From NCBI RefSeq assembly GCF_019219825.1, contig NZ_JAHUXH010000001.1, forward strand, positions 434,001-498,000: a stretch of DNA of 64,000 bases, read 5' to 3'. The number at the start of each line of letters is the position of its first letter. Positions within the stretch are counted from its first letter, which is position 1. Below, piece by piece: positions 39,397-49,432 of this stretch. Source of the DNA: Streptomyces sp. TRM70350 (lineage in GTDB: Bacteria; Actinomycetota; Actinomycetes; Streptomycetales; Streptomycetaceae). The position numbers were made by a program, and so were the translations under genes. The notes under the pieces are model-generated. The model saw only the letters and a list, made by a program, of their open reading frames with translations, did not search any database and was not told the origin of the DNA.

Positions 39397-39565
39397 GGCC
39401 GTATGGCATCGCAGGGTGCGGTTTCAGGACAGGGAGCGCACACGGTGGTGCGACGGACGGTCGAACGCGTCGGCGAACGGTACGACGAACGGTCCGCCTC
39501 GCCCGCTCGCGCGGCGCGGACGGGTTAAAGGGGCCCCTGGGGCTGTTTGCGACTGTGTTCAGCTT

Positions 39566-39589
39566 CGTACCTATTTGTGGGTAAGTACG
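39566..39589. promoter_or_regulatory. Inverted repeat ahead of CapA-like gene
   Basis: CGTAC-c-TA-N8-TA-a-GTACG, a 24-bp near-perfect dyad 20 bases upstream of the ATG at 39610. It is in the right place for a repressor site. The protein is unknown. Confidence 0.5.
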
Positions 39590-39609
39590 ACCACACCTGG
39601 GGTGAGCTG

Positions 39610-40791
39610 ATGATCGTACGCATCGCACGCAGTCGACAGGTGGCCCTGGCCCTGACAGCTCTGCTCGCCGCGGCTGCCGCCTGCCAGGCCCGCGACGAGG
39701 AGTCCATCGCCCGCACGGGCCCGCAGGCCGCCACCGCGGCCACCGCCGTCACCGCCGGTCCCCGCGCCTTCACCCTGGTCGCCTCCGGCGACGTCCTGCC
39801 GCACACCTCCGTCAACGAGCAGGCCCGCTTCGACGCGGGCGGCGTGGGCCATGACTTCCGGCCCATGTTCGCCGCCGTGGCACCCGTGGTCTCCGGCGCC
39901 GACCTGGCGCTGTGCCATATGGAGACGGTGTACGGCGAGAACGGCGACTACTCCGGCCAAGCCGAGTTCACCTCCCCGCCGGAGATCGCCCAGGGCCTCG
40001 CCGACACCGGCTACGACGGCTGCTCCACCGCCTCCGAACACAGCCTCGACGACGGCGCCCGGGGCATCCGCCGCACCCTGGACGCCCTCGACCGGGCCGG
40101 CGTCCGGCACGCCGGGTCGGCGCGCACCGAGGAGGAGGCGGGCACGGTCACGATCCTGCCCGCGGGCACGGCGCGGGTCGCCCACCTCGCCTACACCTTC
40201 GGCACGGAAGGTCACCCGCTCCCCGCCGGGCAGCCCTGGGCCGTCAACCTGATCGACGAGGGCCGGATCCTCGCCGACGCCCGGGCCGCCCGGCAGGCGG
40301 GCGCCGACGTGGTCGTCGTCTCCCTGCACTGGGGCACCGCATGGCAGGAGGAGCCCGACCGGCGGCAACTGTCCCTGGCCCGGACGCTCACCGCCGCCGC
40401 CACCGGCGGCCGCCCCGACATCGACCTGATCCTCGGCACCCACGCCCATGTCCCGCAGGCGTACGAGAAGGTCAACGGCACCTGGGTTGTCTACGGCATG
40501 GGCGACCAGATCGCCGGCGAGATGACCAACTACCGAGGCGCCCCGGACCCGCGCGCCAACCAGTCCACGATCGGCCGCTTCACCTTCGCCCCGCCCGCCC
40601 GTCCCGGCGGCCGCTGGGAGGTGCGGAAGGCCGAGTTCATTCCGCAGTTGTTCGACATCGACGCCGGCCGGGTGATCAACCTCAACACCGCCCTCGCCCA
40701 GGGCGCCGACGTGGCCGGTGTGCGCGACCGCATCCAGCGGGTCGTCCTCAGCCGGGGCGCGGCACAGCACGGGCTGGTGATGGGGGAGTAG
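39610..40791 (+). CDS. CapA/PgsA-family metallophosphatase-like lipoprotein
   Basis: A 393-residue exported protein. The N-terminus has basic residues, a hydrophobic core and a Cys after a run of alanines (LLAAAAAC, about residue 22), a weak lipobox. The CapA domain begins FTLVASGDVLPH (about 52-63) and contains LCHMET, SEHSLDDG, VVSLHWGTAW and GTHAHVPQ segments with His/Asp metal ligands. The family was first tied to capsule/poly-glutamate synthesis and is now seen as metal-dependent hydrolases of unclear substrate. ATG 39610 follows GGTGAGCTG. It ends 8 bp from the MarR remnant on the other strand. Confidence 0.87.
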   Translation: MIVRIARSRQVALALTALLAAAAACQARDEESIARTGPQAATAATAVTAGPRAFTLVASGDVLPHTSVNEQARFDAGGVGHDFRPMFAAVAPVVSGADLALCHMETVYGENGDYSGQAEFTSPPEIAQGLADTGYDGCSTASEHSLDDGARGIRRTLDALDRAGVRHAGSARTEEEAGTVTILPAGTARVAHLAYTFGTEGHPLPAGQPWAVNLIDEGRILADARAARQAGADVVVVSLHWGTAWQEEPDRRQLSLARTLTAAATGGRPDIDLILGTHAHVPQAYEKVNGTWVVYGMGDQIAGEMTNYRGAPDPRANQSTIGRFTFAPPARPGGRWEVRKAEFIPQLFDIDAGRVINLNTALAQGADVAGVRDRIQRVVLSRGAAQHGLVMGE

Positions 40792-40798
40792 GGGGTGG

Positions 40799-41264
40799 TC
40801 AGTTGACGTCGACGTGGTCGAACAGCTTCAGCATCTCGCCGGGCACCCGCACGCACGTCCGCACGTCGGCGTCCGTCAGATCGCCCCCGGGCGTGAGCCG
40901 GATCAGCGACGACCGTTGGTGTGCCGGGTTCGGGATGCTCTCCACCAGGCCGCGCGCCGCGGCGTCGTTGACCATCCGCTGCACGAACTGCCGGCTGATG
41001 GCCTGCGCGCGGCCCATCTGCGGGACGGTCATCGGCCCGTGCTTGTGCAGCAGGTCCGGTACGGGGCGGACGCCGACGGACAGGCCCTCGATGGCCTCGC
41101 CCTGTTCGACCTTGCGCTGCACGCGCCGGTAGAGCGGGCCCACCGGGTCGAAGACCTCGGTGAGGCGGTGGCCGAGTTCGTCCGGGGGAAGCGGCTTGGC
41201 GATTCGGGCCTTCGCTTCTTCCCGTCCGCCGACGGCGACCTCGCACCGGGTCCGGAACGACCAG
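40799..41264 (-). pseudogene. MarR-family regulator with lost start and internal deletion
   Basis: The winged-helix core is recognisable (TVPQMGRAQAISRQFVQRMVNDAAARGLVESIPNP and HQRSSLIRLTP), as is the C-terminal helix (DLTDADVRTCVRVPGEMLKLFDHVD). About 20-25 residues between IRLTP and GGDLT, usual in this family, are missing. On the 5' side the frame continues only as antisense of a hydrolase fragment (to 41338), and no start codon lies in the MarR-derived part before mid-domain. Confidence 0.68.
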
Positions 41265-41578
41265 ATCCCGGCCCTCGCCGCCGAGTACCGCGTGATCGCC
41301 CCGGACGTCCGCGGCCACGGCTCCTCCGCCAACGCCACCCGGCCGTTCCGCTGGGCCGACGACCTCGCCGCCCTGCTGCGTCACCTCGACGCAGGGCCCG
41401 CGGTCCTCGTCGGTTCGTCGACGGGTGGGGTGATCGCCACCGACACGCTGGTGGAGCACCCGGAACTGGTCCGCGCGGTGGTCACCTGCGCCGCCGTGAC
41501 CGGCGACGTCCACTACACGGATCCCCGGCACAAGGAGATCCAGGCCGAGTACGCCCGCGCACTGGGCGCCGGCGACAT
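41240..41578 (+). pseudogene. Alpha/beta hydrolase, middle fragment
   Basis: Reads PALAAEYRVIAPDVRGHGSS and DLAALLRHLDAGPAVLVGSSTGG, including the nucleophile elbow G-S-S-T-G, then VEHPELVRAVVTCAAVTGDVHY and DPRHKEIQAEYARALGAGD. The N-terminal strand with the oxyanion motif and the C-terminal Asp/His part of the triad are absent. It joins antisense MarR and universal-stress fragments at both ends. Confidence 0.75.
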
Positions 41579-41579
41579 C

Positions 41580-41740
41580 GCCTGCACGTATACCACCGCC
41601 GGCAGCGCGTGCTGCCGCCGGGCCAGTCCACCGGCGTAGGCCGCGGCCCGCAGCGAGGAGTCGGAGCCGTCCACTCCGACCACGATGACCTTCGGCCCGT
41701 CCGTGCCCCGCTCGAACTGGTGCGAGTGCTGTTCCGCCAC
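41580..41740 (-). pseudogene. Universal stress protein, N-terminal remnant
   Basis: About 50 codons: [19 protein letters not shown] and LARRQHALPAVVYVQ, the first beta-alpha-beta of a UspA domain, starting at ATG 41740. The ATP-binding G-x2-G-x9-G(S/T) C-terminal motif is gone. The reading runs on into antisense hydrolase. Confidence 0.7.
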
Positions 41741-41828
41741 GGCCCGAGGCTGTCGGAAGCGGTACCTCCGCCCACCGGGCGACAGCGCTCGACGGGCGGA
41801 GCGCGGGCGCTGTTCCTACAGTCGAACC

Positions 41829-44800
41829 ATGAGTGCCACCGTCGACGCCACGACGGCCCGGGACACCCCGGGCGGCCCGATACGGCGGCCCGGCACCGGC
41901 CTCCTCGGCAGGGTGCCGGAGGCCTTCGCGGCCTTCTTCGGTGCCCTCGGCGTGCTCTGTGTGCTGCTGGCCCTGATCCCGCCGCTGCGCACCGCGCTGC
42001 AGCCCGTCGTCCGCTTCCTCGAACTGCTCATCGTCCCCGTCAGCGCCAACCTGGCCTACGCCGTCTTCCTGTTCCTGCTCGCCGCCGCGACCGCCGCCCG
42101 CAAGAAGGTCGCCTGGTGGCTGGTCGTCGTCTATCTGGGCCTGCTGGTCCTCACCGACGTCCTCGGGGTCGCCCTCGGCTACTACGCCGACTCGCTCCCC
42201 TCCCTGATCGTGTGCGCCCTCGCGCTGGTGCTGCTGATCGTCGCCCGCCACGAGTTCTACGCCGCCTCCCGCCCCGGCGCCGTACGGCGGGCCGTCGGCG
42301 TCCTGCTGGCCGGTCTGGTCGTGGGCATCCTGCTCGGCCGGGGGCTGGTCGAGCTGTTCCCGGGCACGCTGCCGCGCGAGCAGCGGCTGGCGTGGGCCGC
42401 CGACCGGGTGTGCGGCGGGCTGATCCCCGGCGGCGCCTTCGACGGGCGGCCGCCGCACTTCCTGTTCCTCCTGCTCGGCCTGTTCGGCGCGCTCGCCCTG
42501 CTGAACGCCGCCGCGACCCTCTTCCGCTCGCAGCGCATGGAGGCCGCCCTGCACGACGACGAGGAGGCCCGCATCCGCGCCCTGCTGAAGGCGTACGGCG
42601 AGCAGGACTCGCTCGGCTACTTCGCCACCCGGCGCGACAAGGCCGTCGTCTTCTCACCCAGCGGCAAGGCAGCCGTCACCTACCGCGTCGAGGCCGGCGT
42701 CTGCCTCGCCGGCGGCGACCCGGTCGGCGACCGCGAGGCCTGGCCGCACGCCGTCGCCGCCTGGCTGGACCTCGCCCGCCGGCACGCCTGGGCGCCCGCC
42801 GTGATGGGCGCCTCCGAGGAGGGCGCCAAGGCCTTCGCCCGCGCCGGACTCGGCGCCCTCCAACTCGGCGACGAGGCGATCGTGCACGTTCCGGAGTTCG
42901 ACCTCGACGGCCGCGACATGCGCGTCACCCGGCAGGCCGTCCACCGCGTCCGCCGTACCGGCGCCACCACCCGCATCCGCCGCCACGCCACCCTCACCGC
43001 CGAGGAGATGGAGGAGGTCGCGGGCAAGGCCGACGCCTGGCGCGACACCGAGACCGAACGCGGCTTCTCCATGGCCCTGGACCGGCTGGGCGACCCGGCC
43101 GACGGCGACTGCCTCCTCGTGGAGGCCCTCGGCGCGGACGGCCGCCTGCTCGCGCTGCTGTCGTTCGTGCCGTGGGGCAGGGACGGCGTCTCCCTGGACC
43201 TGATGCGCCGGGACCGGCAGACCGCGCCCAACGGCGTCATGGAGTTCATGGTCGCCGAACTGTGCGCCGCCGCCCCCAAGCTGGGCGTACGGCGGATCTC
43301 CCTCAACTTCGCCGTCTTCCGCTCCGTCTTCGAGGAGGGCGCCCGCATCGGCGCCGGGCCGGTGCTGCGGCTGTGGCGGCGCCTGCTGCTGTTCCTCTCC
43401 CGCTGGTGGCAACTGGAGGCGCTGTACCGCTCCAACGCCAAATACCACCCCGAGTGGTATCCGCGTTTCCTCTGTTACGGCGACGCCGCCGCCCTCGCCC
43501 GGATCGGCCTGGCCTCCGCCATCGCCGAGGGCTTCGTCTCCGTACCGTCGCTGCGCACACTCCGGAAGAAAGGGCACCCGAACGGCCGGCACCGGCCCGC
43601 GACCACGCAGGGCCTGCCGTCGCTGTCCGCGCTCGGCCTCGCCGGAGGGGACGAGGCCGGGCCCGCTGATCCGCTCGCCGCACTGCCGGAACAGGTCCGC
43701 GTCCGGCACCACAAGCTGGACCGGCTGCGCGCCGCCGGAACCGACCCGTACCCGGTGGGCGTCCCGCCGCCCACCCACACCCTCGCCGAGGTCCGCGAGG
43801 GCGAGCGGGTGACGGTCGCCGGGCGGATCACGCTGGTGCGCGACTTCGGAGGCATCGTCTTCGTGCTGCTGCGCGACTGGTCGGGCGACCGCCAACTCGC
43901 CCTCACCCGCGAGGACCTGGGATCCGACGCGCTGGACCGCTTCACGGCCGACACCGACATCGGCGACCACATCACCGCGAGCGGCCGCGCGGGCGTCAGC
44001 GACAAGGGCGAACCGACCGTCTTCGTCACCTCCTGGCAGCTCGTCGGCAAGTGCCTGCGCCCGCTGCCCGACAAACGCCGGGGCCTGGCCGACCCCGAGG
44101 CCCGGGTACGCCGCCGCTATCTCGACCTGGCCATCAGCCCCCGGGCCCGCGAGGTGATCCGGGCCCGCTCCACCGCCGTACAGGCGCTGCGGCAGGGCCT
44201 GATCGACCGTGGCTACCTGGAGGTCGAGACACCGATGCTCCAGCAGATCCACGGCGGCGCCAACGCCCGGCCCTTCACCACCCACATCAACGCCTACGAC
44301 CTCGACCTCCATCTGCGCATCGCGCCCGAGCTGTATCTGAAACGGCTGTGCGTCGGCGGCATGGAGAAGGTCTTCGAGATGGGCCGCACCTTCCGCAACG
44401 AGGGCGTCTCCTACAAGCACAACCCCGAGTTCACGATGCTGGAGGCGTACCAGGCGTTCGCCGACTACGAGGTGATGCTCGACCTGACGCGGGAGCTGAT
44501 CCAGGGCGCGGCGACCGCGGCCTTCGGCAGCCCGGTGGTGCGCAAGGACGGCCGGGAGTACGACATCTCCGGGCCCTGGCCGGTCAGGACCGTGTACGGG
44601 GCGATCTCCGAGGCGCTGGGGGAGGAGGTGACTCCGGACACGGACCTGCCCGCCCTGAAGCGGCTGTGCGACCGCGCGGGCGTCCCCCACACCGCCGACG
44701 ACGGCTCCGGCGACGTCGTGCTGGAGATGTACGAACGCCTTGTCGAGGAGCGGACCCAGCTGCCGACGTTCTACAAGGACTTCCCGACCGACGTCTCCCC

Positions 44801-45116
44801 GCTGACCCGGCAGCACCGCACCGACCCGCGGCTCGCCGAACGCTGGGACCTCGTCGCCTTCGGCACCGAACTCGGCACGGCCTACTCCGAACTGACCGAC
44901 CCGGTCGAACAACGCCGCCGCCTGACCGCCCAGTCCCTGCTCGCCGCGGGCGGCGACCCCGAGGCCATGGAACTGGACGAGGACTTCCTGGACGCCCTCG
45001 AATACGCCATGCCGCCCACGGGCGGCCTCGGCCTCGGCGTCGACCGCCTGATCATGTTCCTCACGGGCCTGACCATCCGGGAGACACTGCCGTTCCCGCT
45101 CGTGCGGCGCCGCTGA
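41829..45116 (+). CDS. lysX: Bifunctional lysylphosphatidylglycerol synthase/lysyl-tRNA synthetase
   Basis: 1095 residues. An N-terminal membrane region (about 25-230, roughly six helices) leads to a DUF2156 lysyltransferase domain (about 250-570; [28 protein letters not shown]). Then comes a lysyl-tRNA synthetase: OB-fold (about 655-740) and class II core with motif 2 ([20 protein letters not shown], about 853-872) and motif 3 ([16 protein letters not shown], about 1064-1079). It charges lysine to tRNA and transfers it to phosphatidylglycerol, lowering surface charge against cationic peptides. TACAGT lies 7 bases before the ATG, so the transcript may be leaderless. Confidence 0.95.
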   Translation: MSATVDATTARDTPGGPIRRPGTGLLGRVPEAFAAFFGALGVLCVLLALIPPLRTALQPVVRFLELLIVPVSANLAYAVFLFLLAAATAARKKVAWWLVVVYLGLLVLTDVLGVALGYYADSLPSLIVCALALVLLIVARHEFYAASRPGAVRRAVGVLLAGLVVGILLGRGLVELFPGTLPREQRLAWAADRVCGGLIPGGAFDGRPPHFLFLLLGLFGALALLNAAATLFRSQRMEAALHDDEEARIRALLKAYGEQDSLGYFATRRDKAVVFSPSGKAAVTYRVEAGVCLAGGDPVGDREAWPHAVAAWLDLARRHAWAPAVMGASEEGAKAFARAGLGALQLGDEAIVHVPEFDLDGRDMRVTRQAVHRVRRTGATTRIRRHATLTAEEMEEVAGKADAWRDTETERGFSMALDRLGDPADGDCLLVEALGADGRLLALLSFVPWGRDGVSLDLMRRDRQTAPNGVMEFMVAELCAAAPKLGVRRISLNFAVFRSVFEEGARIGAGPVLRLWRRLLLFLSRWWQLEALYRSNAKYHPEWYPRFLCYGDAAALARIGLASAIAEGFVSVPSLRTLRKKGHPNGRHRPATTQGLPSLSALGLAGGDEAGPADPLAALPEQVRVRHHKLDRLRAAGTDPYPVGVPPPTHTLAEVREGERVTVAGRITLVRDFGGIVFVLLRDWSGDRQLALTREDLGSDALDRFTADTDIGDHITASGRAGVSDKGEPTVFVTSWQLVGKCLRPLPDKRRGLADPEARVRRRYLDLAISPRAREVIRARSTAVQALRQGLIDRGYLEVETPMLQQIHGGANARPFTTHINAYDLDLHLRIAPELYLKRLCVGGMEKVFEMGRTFRNEGVSYKHNPEFTMLEAYQAFADYEVMLDLTRELIQGAATAAFGSPVVRKDGREYDISGPWPVRTVYGAISEALGEEVTPDTDLPALKRLCDRAGVPHTADDGSGDVVLEMYERLVEERTQLPTFYKDFPTDVSPLTRQHRTDPRLAERWDLVAFGTELGTAYSELTDPVEQRRRLTAQSLLAAGGDPEAMELDEDFLDALEYAMPPTGGLGLGVDRLIMFLTGLTIRETLPFPLVRRR

Positions 45117-45223
45117 GGGGCCGGCCGCGGGATCCCCCCGGACATCGGCCGCCCGGGTGTTTTCCCACCGCCGCGCCGGTGTCGCTGTGGTGCGCCGGGG
45201 CCGGGTGGGGCGACTGATGAGTC

Positions 45224-46057
45224 ATGAAGAAGGATCAGTTGCTCACGCGCCGCCGGGCGTTGTTCGCCGGTGTCGGTGCCCTGGGCGCGGCCGGTGCCGC
45301 CGGTCTGCTGACGCCGGGGACGGGGGGTGAGGCCGGCCCGTCCGCCGCCCCCGCCCCGGGGCCCCCGGCGCGCCGCCCGCTCAAGCCCTCCGCCTACCGC
45401 CTCCAGCCCCTGGCCGGATACGGCCCGCCGTCCGCCTCCGGCCGCACTCCGGTCCGCCGCGAACCCCTGCTGCGCATGTCCGGAATCGGCCGCAGCATGG
45501 TGCTGACCTTCGACGACGGCCCCGACCCGCGCTACACCCCGGACATCCTGCGCACCCTGCGCGAGTACGACGTACGCGCGATGTTCTTCGTGTGCGGCGA
45601 GATGGCCACCGAGCACCGGGACCTGCTCGCCGAGATGGCCGAGGACGGCCACGTCGTCGGCAACCACACCTGGTCCCACCCCCTGCTCACCCGGCTCACC
45701 CGCGCCCGCATCCGCGTCGAGATGGAACGCACCAGCGAGGTCATCGAGGAGGCGTACGGCGAACGCCCGCTGTGGTTCCGCGCCCCCTACGGCGCCTGGA
45801 ACCGCGCCGCCTTCCAGCTCGGCGCCGAACTCGGCATGGAACCGCTCGCCTGGACCGTCGACACCCTCGACTGGACCGAGCCCGGCACCCGCACCATCGT
45901 CGACCGGGTGGAGGACGGCGCCGGTCCCGGCGTCGTGGTCCTCGCGCACGACGCCGGGGGCGACCGGTCGCAGAGCGTGTGGGCGCTGCGCGACTATCTG
46001 CCCCACCTGCTCGACGCCGGGTACCACATCACCGTGCCGCGCCGGTACCAGGTGTGA
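45224..46057 (+). CDS. Secreted polysaccharide deacetylase (NodB/CE4 fold)
   Basis: A 277-residue exported carbohydrate esterase. The N-terminal R-R-R-A-L-F region with a following Ala/Gly-rich stretch looks like a Tat-type signal (about 1-35). The CE4 motifs are complete: TFDDGPD (catalytic Asp and metal Asp, about residues 94-100), GNHTWSHP (metal His pair, about 146-153) and RAPYGAW (about 184-190). Likely substrates are peptidoglycan or other N-acetylated glycans. It is convergent with the sortase gene. Confidence 0.9.
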   Translation: MKKDQLLTRRRALFAGVGALGAAGAAGLLTPGTGGEAGPSAAPAPGPPARRPLKPSAYRLQPLAGYGPPSASGRTPVRREPLLRMSGIGRSMVLTFDDGPDPRYTPDILRTLREYDVRAMFFVCGEMATEHRDLLAEMAEDGHVVGNHTWSHPLLTRLTRARIRVEMERTSEVIEEAYGERPLWFRAPYGAWNRAAFQLGAELGMEPLAWTVDTLDWTEPGTRTIVDRVEDGAGPGVVVLAHDAGGDRSQSVWALRDYLPHLLDAGYHITVPRRYQV

Positions 46058-46077
46058 CCGGCGGCCGTCCGCCGGGT
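46058..46077. terminator. Bidirectional terminator between deacetylase and sortase
   Basis: CCGGCGG-CCGT-CCGCCGG, a perfect 7-bp stem right after the deacetylase stop and 11 bases from the sortase stop. Confidence 0.6.
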
Positions 46078-46087
46078 CGGGGCACGC

Positions 46088-46750
46088 TCAGCGGACCTCG
46101 ACCAGGCGGGCGAAGACGACGACGTTCCCGTCGTACCCGTTCTGCTTGGAGAAACCACCGCCGCAGGTGATGACCCGCAGTTCCGGGACGCCCTTGGAAC
46201 CGTAGACACGGTCGCCTGGGAAGTCGTTCTTCGCGAAGACCTCGACGCCGTAGATCTCGAACACGGCCGTCTTTCCGTCCTGCCGCACCACCTCGACCCG
46301 ATGTCCGCGCTTGAGCGCGCCGAGCCCGTAGAACACGGCGGGACCGACCTGGTTGTCGACATGGCCGACGACCACGGCGGTGCCCTTCTCGCCGGGGGAC
46401 ACGGCACCGGTGAACCAGCCCGCCAGATTGGGATCCTCGGCGGGCGGTGCGTCCACCCAGCCCTCCGTGTCCAGACCGACCGGTGTGATGGGCGCGTCGA
46501 CCTGGATCGCGGGAATCCTGATCCAGTCGGGCAGGGAGTACGGCAGCGCCGGCGGCGTGTTCGCGAACGTGCCCGGGGTGGAGCGGCTGTCCGCGGCCGC
46601 CGCCGACGCGGGCTGCGGTGGACCCACGTCGAACTCTCCCGAGCCATTCCGAATGAGCGCGAGTCCGGTCAGCAGAACAAGCGCTATCACACCCCATGGG
46701 GCACGCTTCCTCCGCGGCTCCTCCTCTTCCTCCAGTTCGGAAAGGTACAT
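46088..46750 (-). CDS. Class F sortase
   Basis: A 220-residue membrane-anchored transpeptidase. An acidic/basic cytoplasmic start (MYLSELEEEEEPRRKR) precedes one transmembrane helix (about 22-38). The sortase barrel has the catalytic His in VVGHVDNQ (about 127) and the Cys in VITCGGG (about 195), with an Arg near the C-terminal VVFARLVEV. Class F enzymes are characteristic of actinobacteria and anchor surface proteins. ATG 46750 is preceded by GAGAGGGGATGACACC. An in-frame extension to 46879 is unlikely. The divergent secreted protein at 47086 is a candidate partner. Confidence 0.9.
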   Translation of the reverse strand: MYLSELEEEEEPRRKRAPWGVIALVLLTGLALIRNGSGEFDVGPPQPASAAAADSRSTPGTFANTPPALPYSLPDWIRIPAIQVDAPITPVGLDTEGWVDAPPAEDPNLAGWFTGAVSPGEKGTAVVVGHVDNQVGPAVFYGLGALKRGHRVEVVRQDGKTAVFEIYGVEVFAKNDFPGDRVYGSKGVPELRVITCGGGFSKQNGYDGNVVVFARLVEVR

Positions 46751-47085
46751 GGTGTCATCCCCTCTCGACGCGGCCGTCGCCACGTCATTCAGCGCATGGG
46801 AGCACGCTAAGACCGTGGCGGGAAACCGGCGACGGGAGAGATACGAATGGGTGGTCCCGGCCAAGGGACGGTGAGCCATCCGAGTTGCCGCGCGCAGGAT
46901 TTTTCTGACGGTCCGTGACCTGCGGCAATATCTGATTGTGTGGTGTACCTCCGGCGTGTTGCCTCACCAGGACGGACCAGCGCCGAAATGCGGGTTTTTG
47001 CGCGGCAACTGAGGGTTTTGCTGGGAGACGCTTTCTCGCCGACAGACCGGGGACGGGCCCCGGGGCGTCTTCCGCGGAGGATGAC

Positions 47086-47571
47086 ATGCGAAATTCTCGT
47101 GCCCTGGCGGTCTCCGCCGCGGTGGCCGCCGTAGTCGGGGTCGCGGCCCCGGCGGCCGTCGCGGGGAACACCCCGAGCAATATCGTCGCCCTGCCCAGCG
47201 TCATCGCCCGTGGGGGCCAGATGACGGTCACCGTCGACGGCTGTCCGAGGGGTGGCACCATGAACTCCGACGCCTTCCGCACGGCCACCCTGGTGCCGGT
47301 CAACGGTGCCAACCAGACCTCCAGGGGCTACGCGACGATCGACACCAACGCCCGCCCCGGCACCTACGACATCTTCGTCCACTGCTCGGGCCGGCGGCTG
47401 ATCCGCCCGAACGCCTTCACCGTCATCGGCGGTGTCCGGGGCGGCCTCGGCGGCAGCACCTCCACCGGGGCGACACCGACCGACATGGCCATCGGCGGCG
47501 GACTGGTCGCGACTGCCGTCATCGGCGGCGGCGTGTTCTGGATGCGCCGCCGCTCCGAGAAGCGGCTCTGA
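47086..47571 (+). CDS. Secreted membrane-tethered protein next to sortase F
   Basis: 161 residues: a signal peptide (about 1-26, ..APAAVAG), a small beta-rich domain (IVALPSVIARGGQMTVTVDGC, GTYDIFVHCSGRR) with two cysteines that could pair, a Gly/Ser/Thr linker, and a C-terminal hydrophobic helix followed by RRRSEKR. The end looks like a sortase sorting signal, but no LPxTG-type pentapeptide precedes the helix (STSTGATPTDMAIGGG). ATG 47086 is used; another at 47081 is out of frame. GCGGAGG lies just upstream. Confidence 0.82.
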   Translation: MRNSRALAVSAAVAAVVGVAAPAAVAGNTPSNIVALPSVIARGGQMTVTVDGCPRGGTMNSDAFRTATLVPVNGANQTSRGYATIDTNARPGTYDIFVHCSGRRLIRPNAFTVIGGVRGGLGGSTSTGATPTDMAIGGGLVATAVIGGGVFWMRRRSEKRL

Positions 47572-47615
47572 CGCGCCGCCCCGCGCCTGGAGACCTGATC
47601 GCACGTACGGGCGTT

Positions 47616-47644
47616 GGCCCCGGAGCCCAGGAGGTTCCGGGGCC
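47616..47644. terminator. Terminator after secreted protein gene
   Basis: GGCCCCGGA-N11-TCCGGGGCC, a perfect 9-bp stem 45 bases past the stop. The remainder of the 304-bp gap up to 47875 shows no credible gene or repeat. Confidence 0.65.
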
Positions 47645-47875
47645 GACGTCATGTGCAAGGTCTGGTGCGCGCATGTGGATCCTCCGGTCCCCGAGGAGCA
47701 GCTGCAGATCTTCATTCCGATCGCGCCGGAAATGCTCCTCGCTGACCGAAACGCTAGGAACGGGAGTGCCCGCGCGCGATCGCAGTCGTGCGAACGGGGC
47801 AACCCTGTGGGCCGACCGGGGTACGCCGTTGCTGTGGCCGGGGGACGGCGGCGGCGTGCCACACGCCCCCCGACG

Positions 47876-48640
47876 TCAGCGCCTGGCGTCCGGGAAGAGA
47901 TCCAGGAACGGCTCGGACGAGGCCGCGACGCCCCGGCTGTAGGGCGAGTCGAAGTCCCAGATCAGGAAGAGCAGGAAGGCGATGAGCGCGGAGAACAGCA
48001 CGGCGAGGACCAACTCGCGCGGGGTGCGCCGGATCTGCAGGGCGAGGATCATCCCGATGGTGACCACGGCCCCGCTGATGAGCCCGAACCACACCACGCC
48101 CGGCATGGTCGGCCCCGTCGAGTCCGCGCGCGCATGGCGTGCCCGGTCCGCCTCGGCCACCTGGTCGACGAGCGGCTGGTAGGCCTGGGCCTCGAAGTCG
48201 GTCCGCGGCTCGTAGTCCGTGACGGTCGCGCGCACCTGGTCCAGCAGCTCGGTGCCGCGCTCGGTGACCCTGCCCTCGTCGGTCATCGCCTTCCACTCGG
48301 TGGTGACGACGTGTCCGACATAGGTGTTGACATCCTCCCGAATGCGGTCACGTACCTCGGGCGGATAGACCCGGACCCGTTCCGTGATCTCGTGCAGCGC
48401 CTGGGCCTCCGCCCGCACGTGATCCTGCGCGACGCCGCGCGCCTCCCAGACACCGGCGATGGCCAGGCCGAGCACGATGGCGTACACCACGCCGATCCAC
48501 ATCGTCATGTACTCGATGACGTCCGGCGTCTCGGAGGGATCCTCGTCCTCGGACGCGGCCCGGTGCCGTAGCAGGGTGATGACGACCACCAGGGCGCAGG
48601 CGGCCAGCATCGCGAGGGTGAGAACAAGCCATTCCGGCAA
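47876..48640 (-). CDS. DUF4239 (bestrophin-like) membrane protein
   Basis: A 254-residue protein with four hydrophobic segments: one at the N-terminus (about 4-24), one near 45-66, and a pair near 185-230. A long amphipathic helical middle lies between (residues 75-170). This matches DUF4239. Function is unknown; distant similarity to bestrophin channels has been suggested. The start is a TTG at 48640 with CTGGAGGC 9 bases upstream. It lies 15 bp after the Pro-rich protein gene and is probably in the same operon. Confidence 0.82.
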   Translation of the reverse strand: MPEWLVLTLAMLAACALVVVITLLRHRAASEDEDPSETPDVIEYMTMWIGVVYAIVLGLAIAGVWEARGVAQDHVRAEAQALHEITERVRVYPPEVRDRIREDVNTYVGHVVTTEWKAMTDEGRVTERGTELLDQVRATVTDYEPRTDFEAQAYQPLVDQVAEADRARHARADSTGPTMPGVVWFGLISGAVVTIGMILALQIRRTPRELVLAVLFSALIAFLLFLIWDFDSPYSRGVAASSEPFLDLFPDARR

Positions 48641-48655
48641 CGGATGCCTCCAGGG

Positions 48656-49276
48656 TCAGCGTGGACGCAGCGCGGCGACGGCGAGCAGCGCGGGCACGGT
48701 GATGAGCAGGACGTAGGTGACGGGCGACCGACCGCCCTGCGACGGCCGGTTGCGCGGCGGGGTGCGATAGCGCGGGTAGCTCACCGGGGCCACGGTCGGA
48801 CGGGGGGTGGTCCTGACGTGCGGGGACGGCGACGGTGACGGCGTGGGGGTGGGTGTCGGAGTCGGCGCCGGAGGTGGGGGAGGCGTGGGAGCCGGGGCCG
48901 GGGGGAGCGCGGGAGCAGGTGGCGGCGGTGCGGGCCGGGGCGGTGGCTCGGGCCGCTGGGTGGGCGTCGGTTTCGGCGGTGGCGGTGGCGGTGGAGGCGG
49001 TGGTGGCGGTGGTGGTGGCGGTGTCGGGGTCGGCTTCGGGGTCGGGGTCGGGGTCGGCGTGGGGCTGGGCGTGGGGCTGGGGCACGTCGGGGGAGTGGGC
49101 CACGTCTGGCTCCCCGCGATCGCCACCGCCTCCGTGCCGCCCGGTCCGCTGGACGCGTACGCGCAGGAGTCGGCCACCGCCGCACCGGCCGGGGCGCCGA
49201 CGAGCGCCGCGGTCAGCGCCACCAGGACCAACATCCGTACGCCGATGGACGATTGGGTCGGTTCGGAACCATGCAC
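48656..49276 (-). CDS. Exported proline/threonine-rich protein with C-terminal membrane anchor
   Basis: 206 residues: a signal peptide (VLVALTAALVGAPAGAAVADS, about 17-37), a short globular part with two cysteines, a Pro/Thr-rich stalk of about 110 residues (PTPTPTP, then PPPPPP, then PAPAPTP blocks), and a final hydrophobic helix (about 185-203) ending LRPR. Probably a wall-spanning stalk protein. The start is uncertain: GTG 49276 or ATG 49234, neither with a good ribosome site. The stalk DNA is a low-complexity GGTGGC/GGGGTC tract that may vary in length between strains. Confidence 0.72.
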   Translation of the reverse strand: MHGSEPTQSSIGVRMLVLVALTAALVGAPAGAAVADSCAYASSGPGGTEAVAIAGSQTWPTPPTCPSPTPSPTPTPTPTPKPTPTPPPPPPPPPPPPPPPPKPTPTQRPEPPPRPAPPPPAPALPPAPAPTPPPPPAPTPTPTPTPSPSPSPHVRTTPRPTVAPVSYPRYRTPPRNRPSQGGRSPVTYVLLITVPALLAVAALRPR

Positions 49277-49432
49277 GTTTCGAGATCATGAGGCTTCTCG
49301 GGCCACCACAGGCCCGGGCGCCGGGGGATTGCCCCGAACGGGGGAAGCGGGCGCTGCGGGGTTTGAACGGCGGACGGAGCGCCCGGACGCGCAGACGCCC
49401 CCGATCACAGGTTCCGGAAAGAAATCTCCGAT

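Noticed and set aside
40814-43669. 951-codon plus-strand frame overlapping the MarR remnant and lysX
   Set aside because: Arg/Pro/Ala-rich shadow of lysX in another frame, with no recognisable domain.
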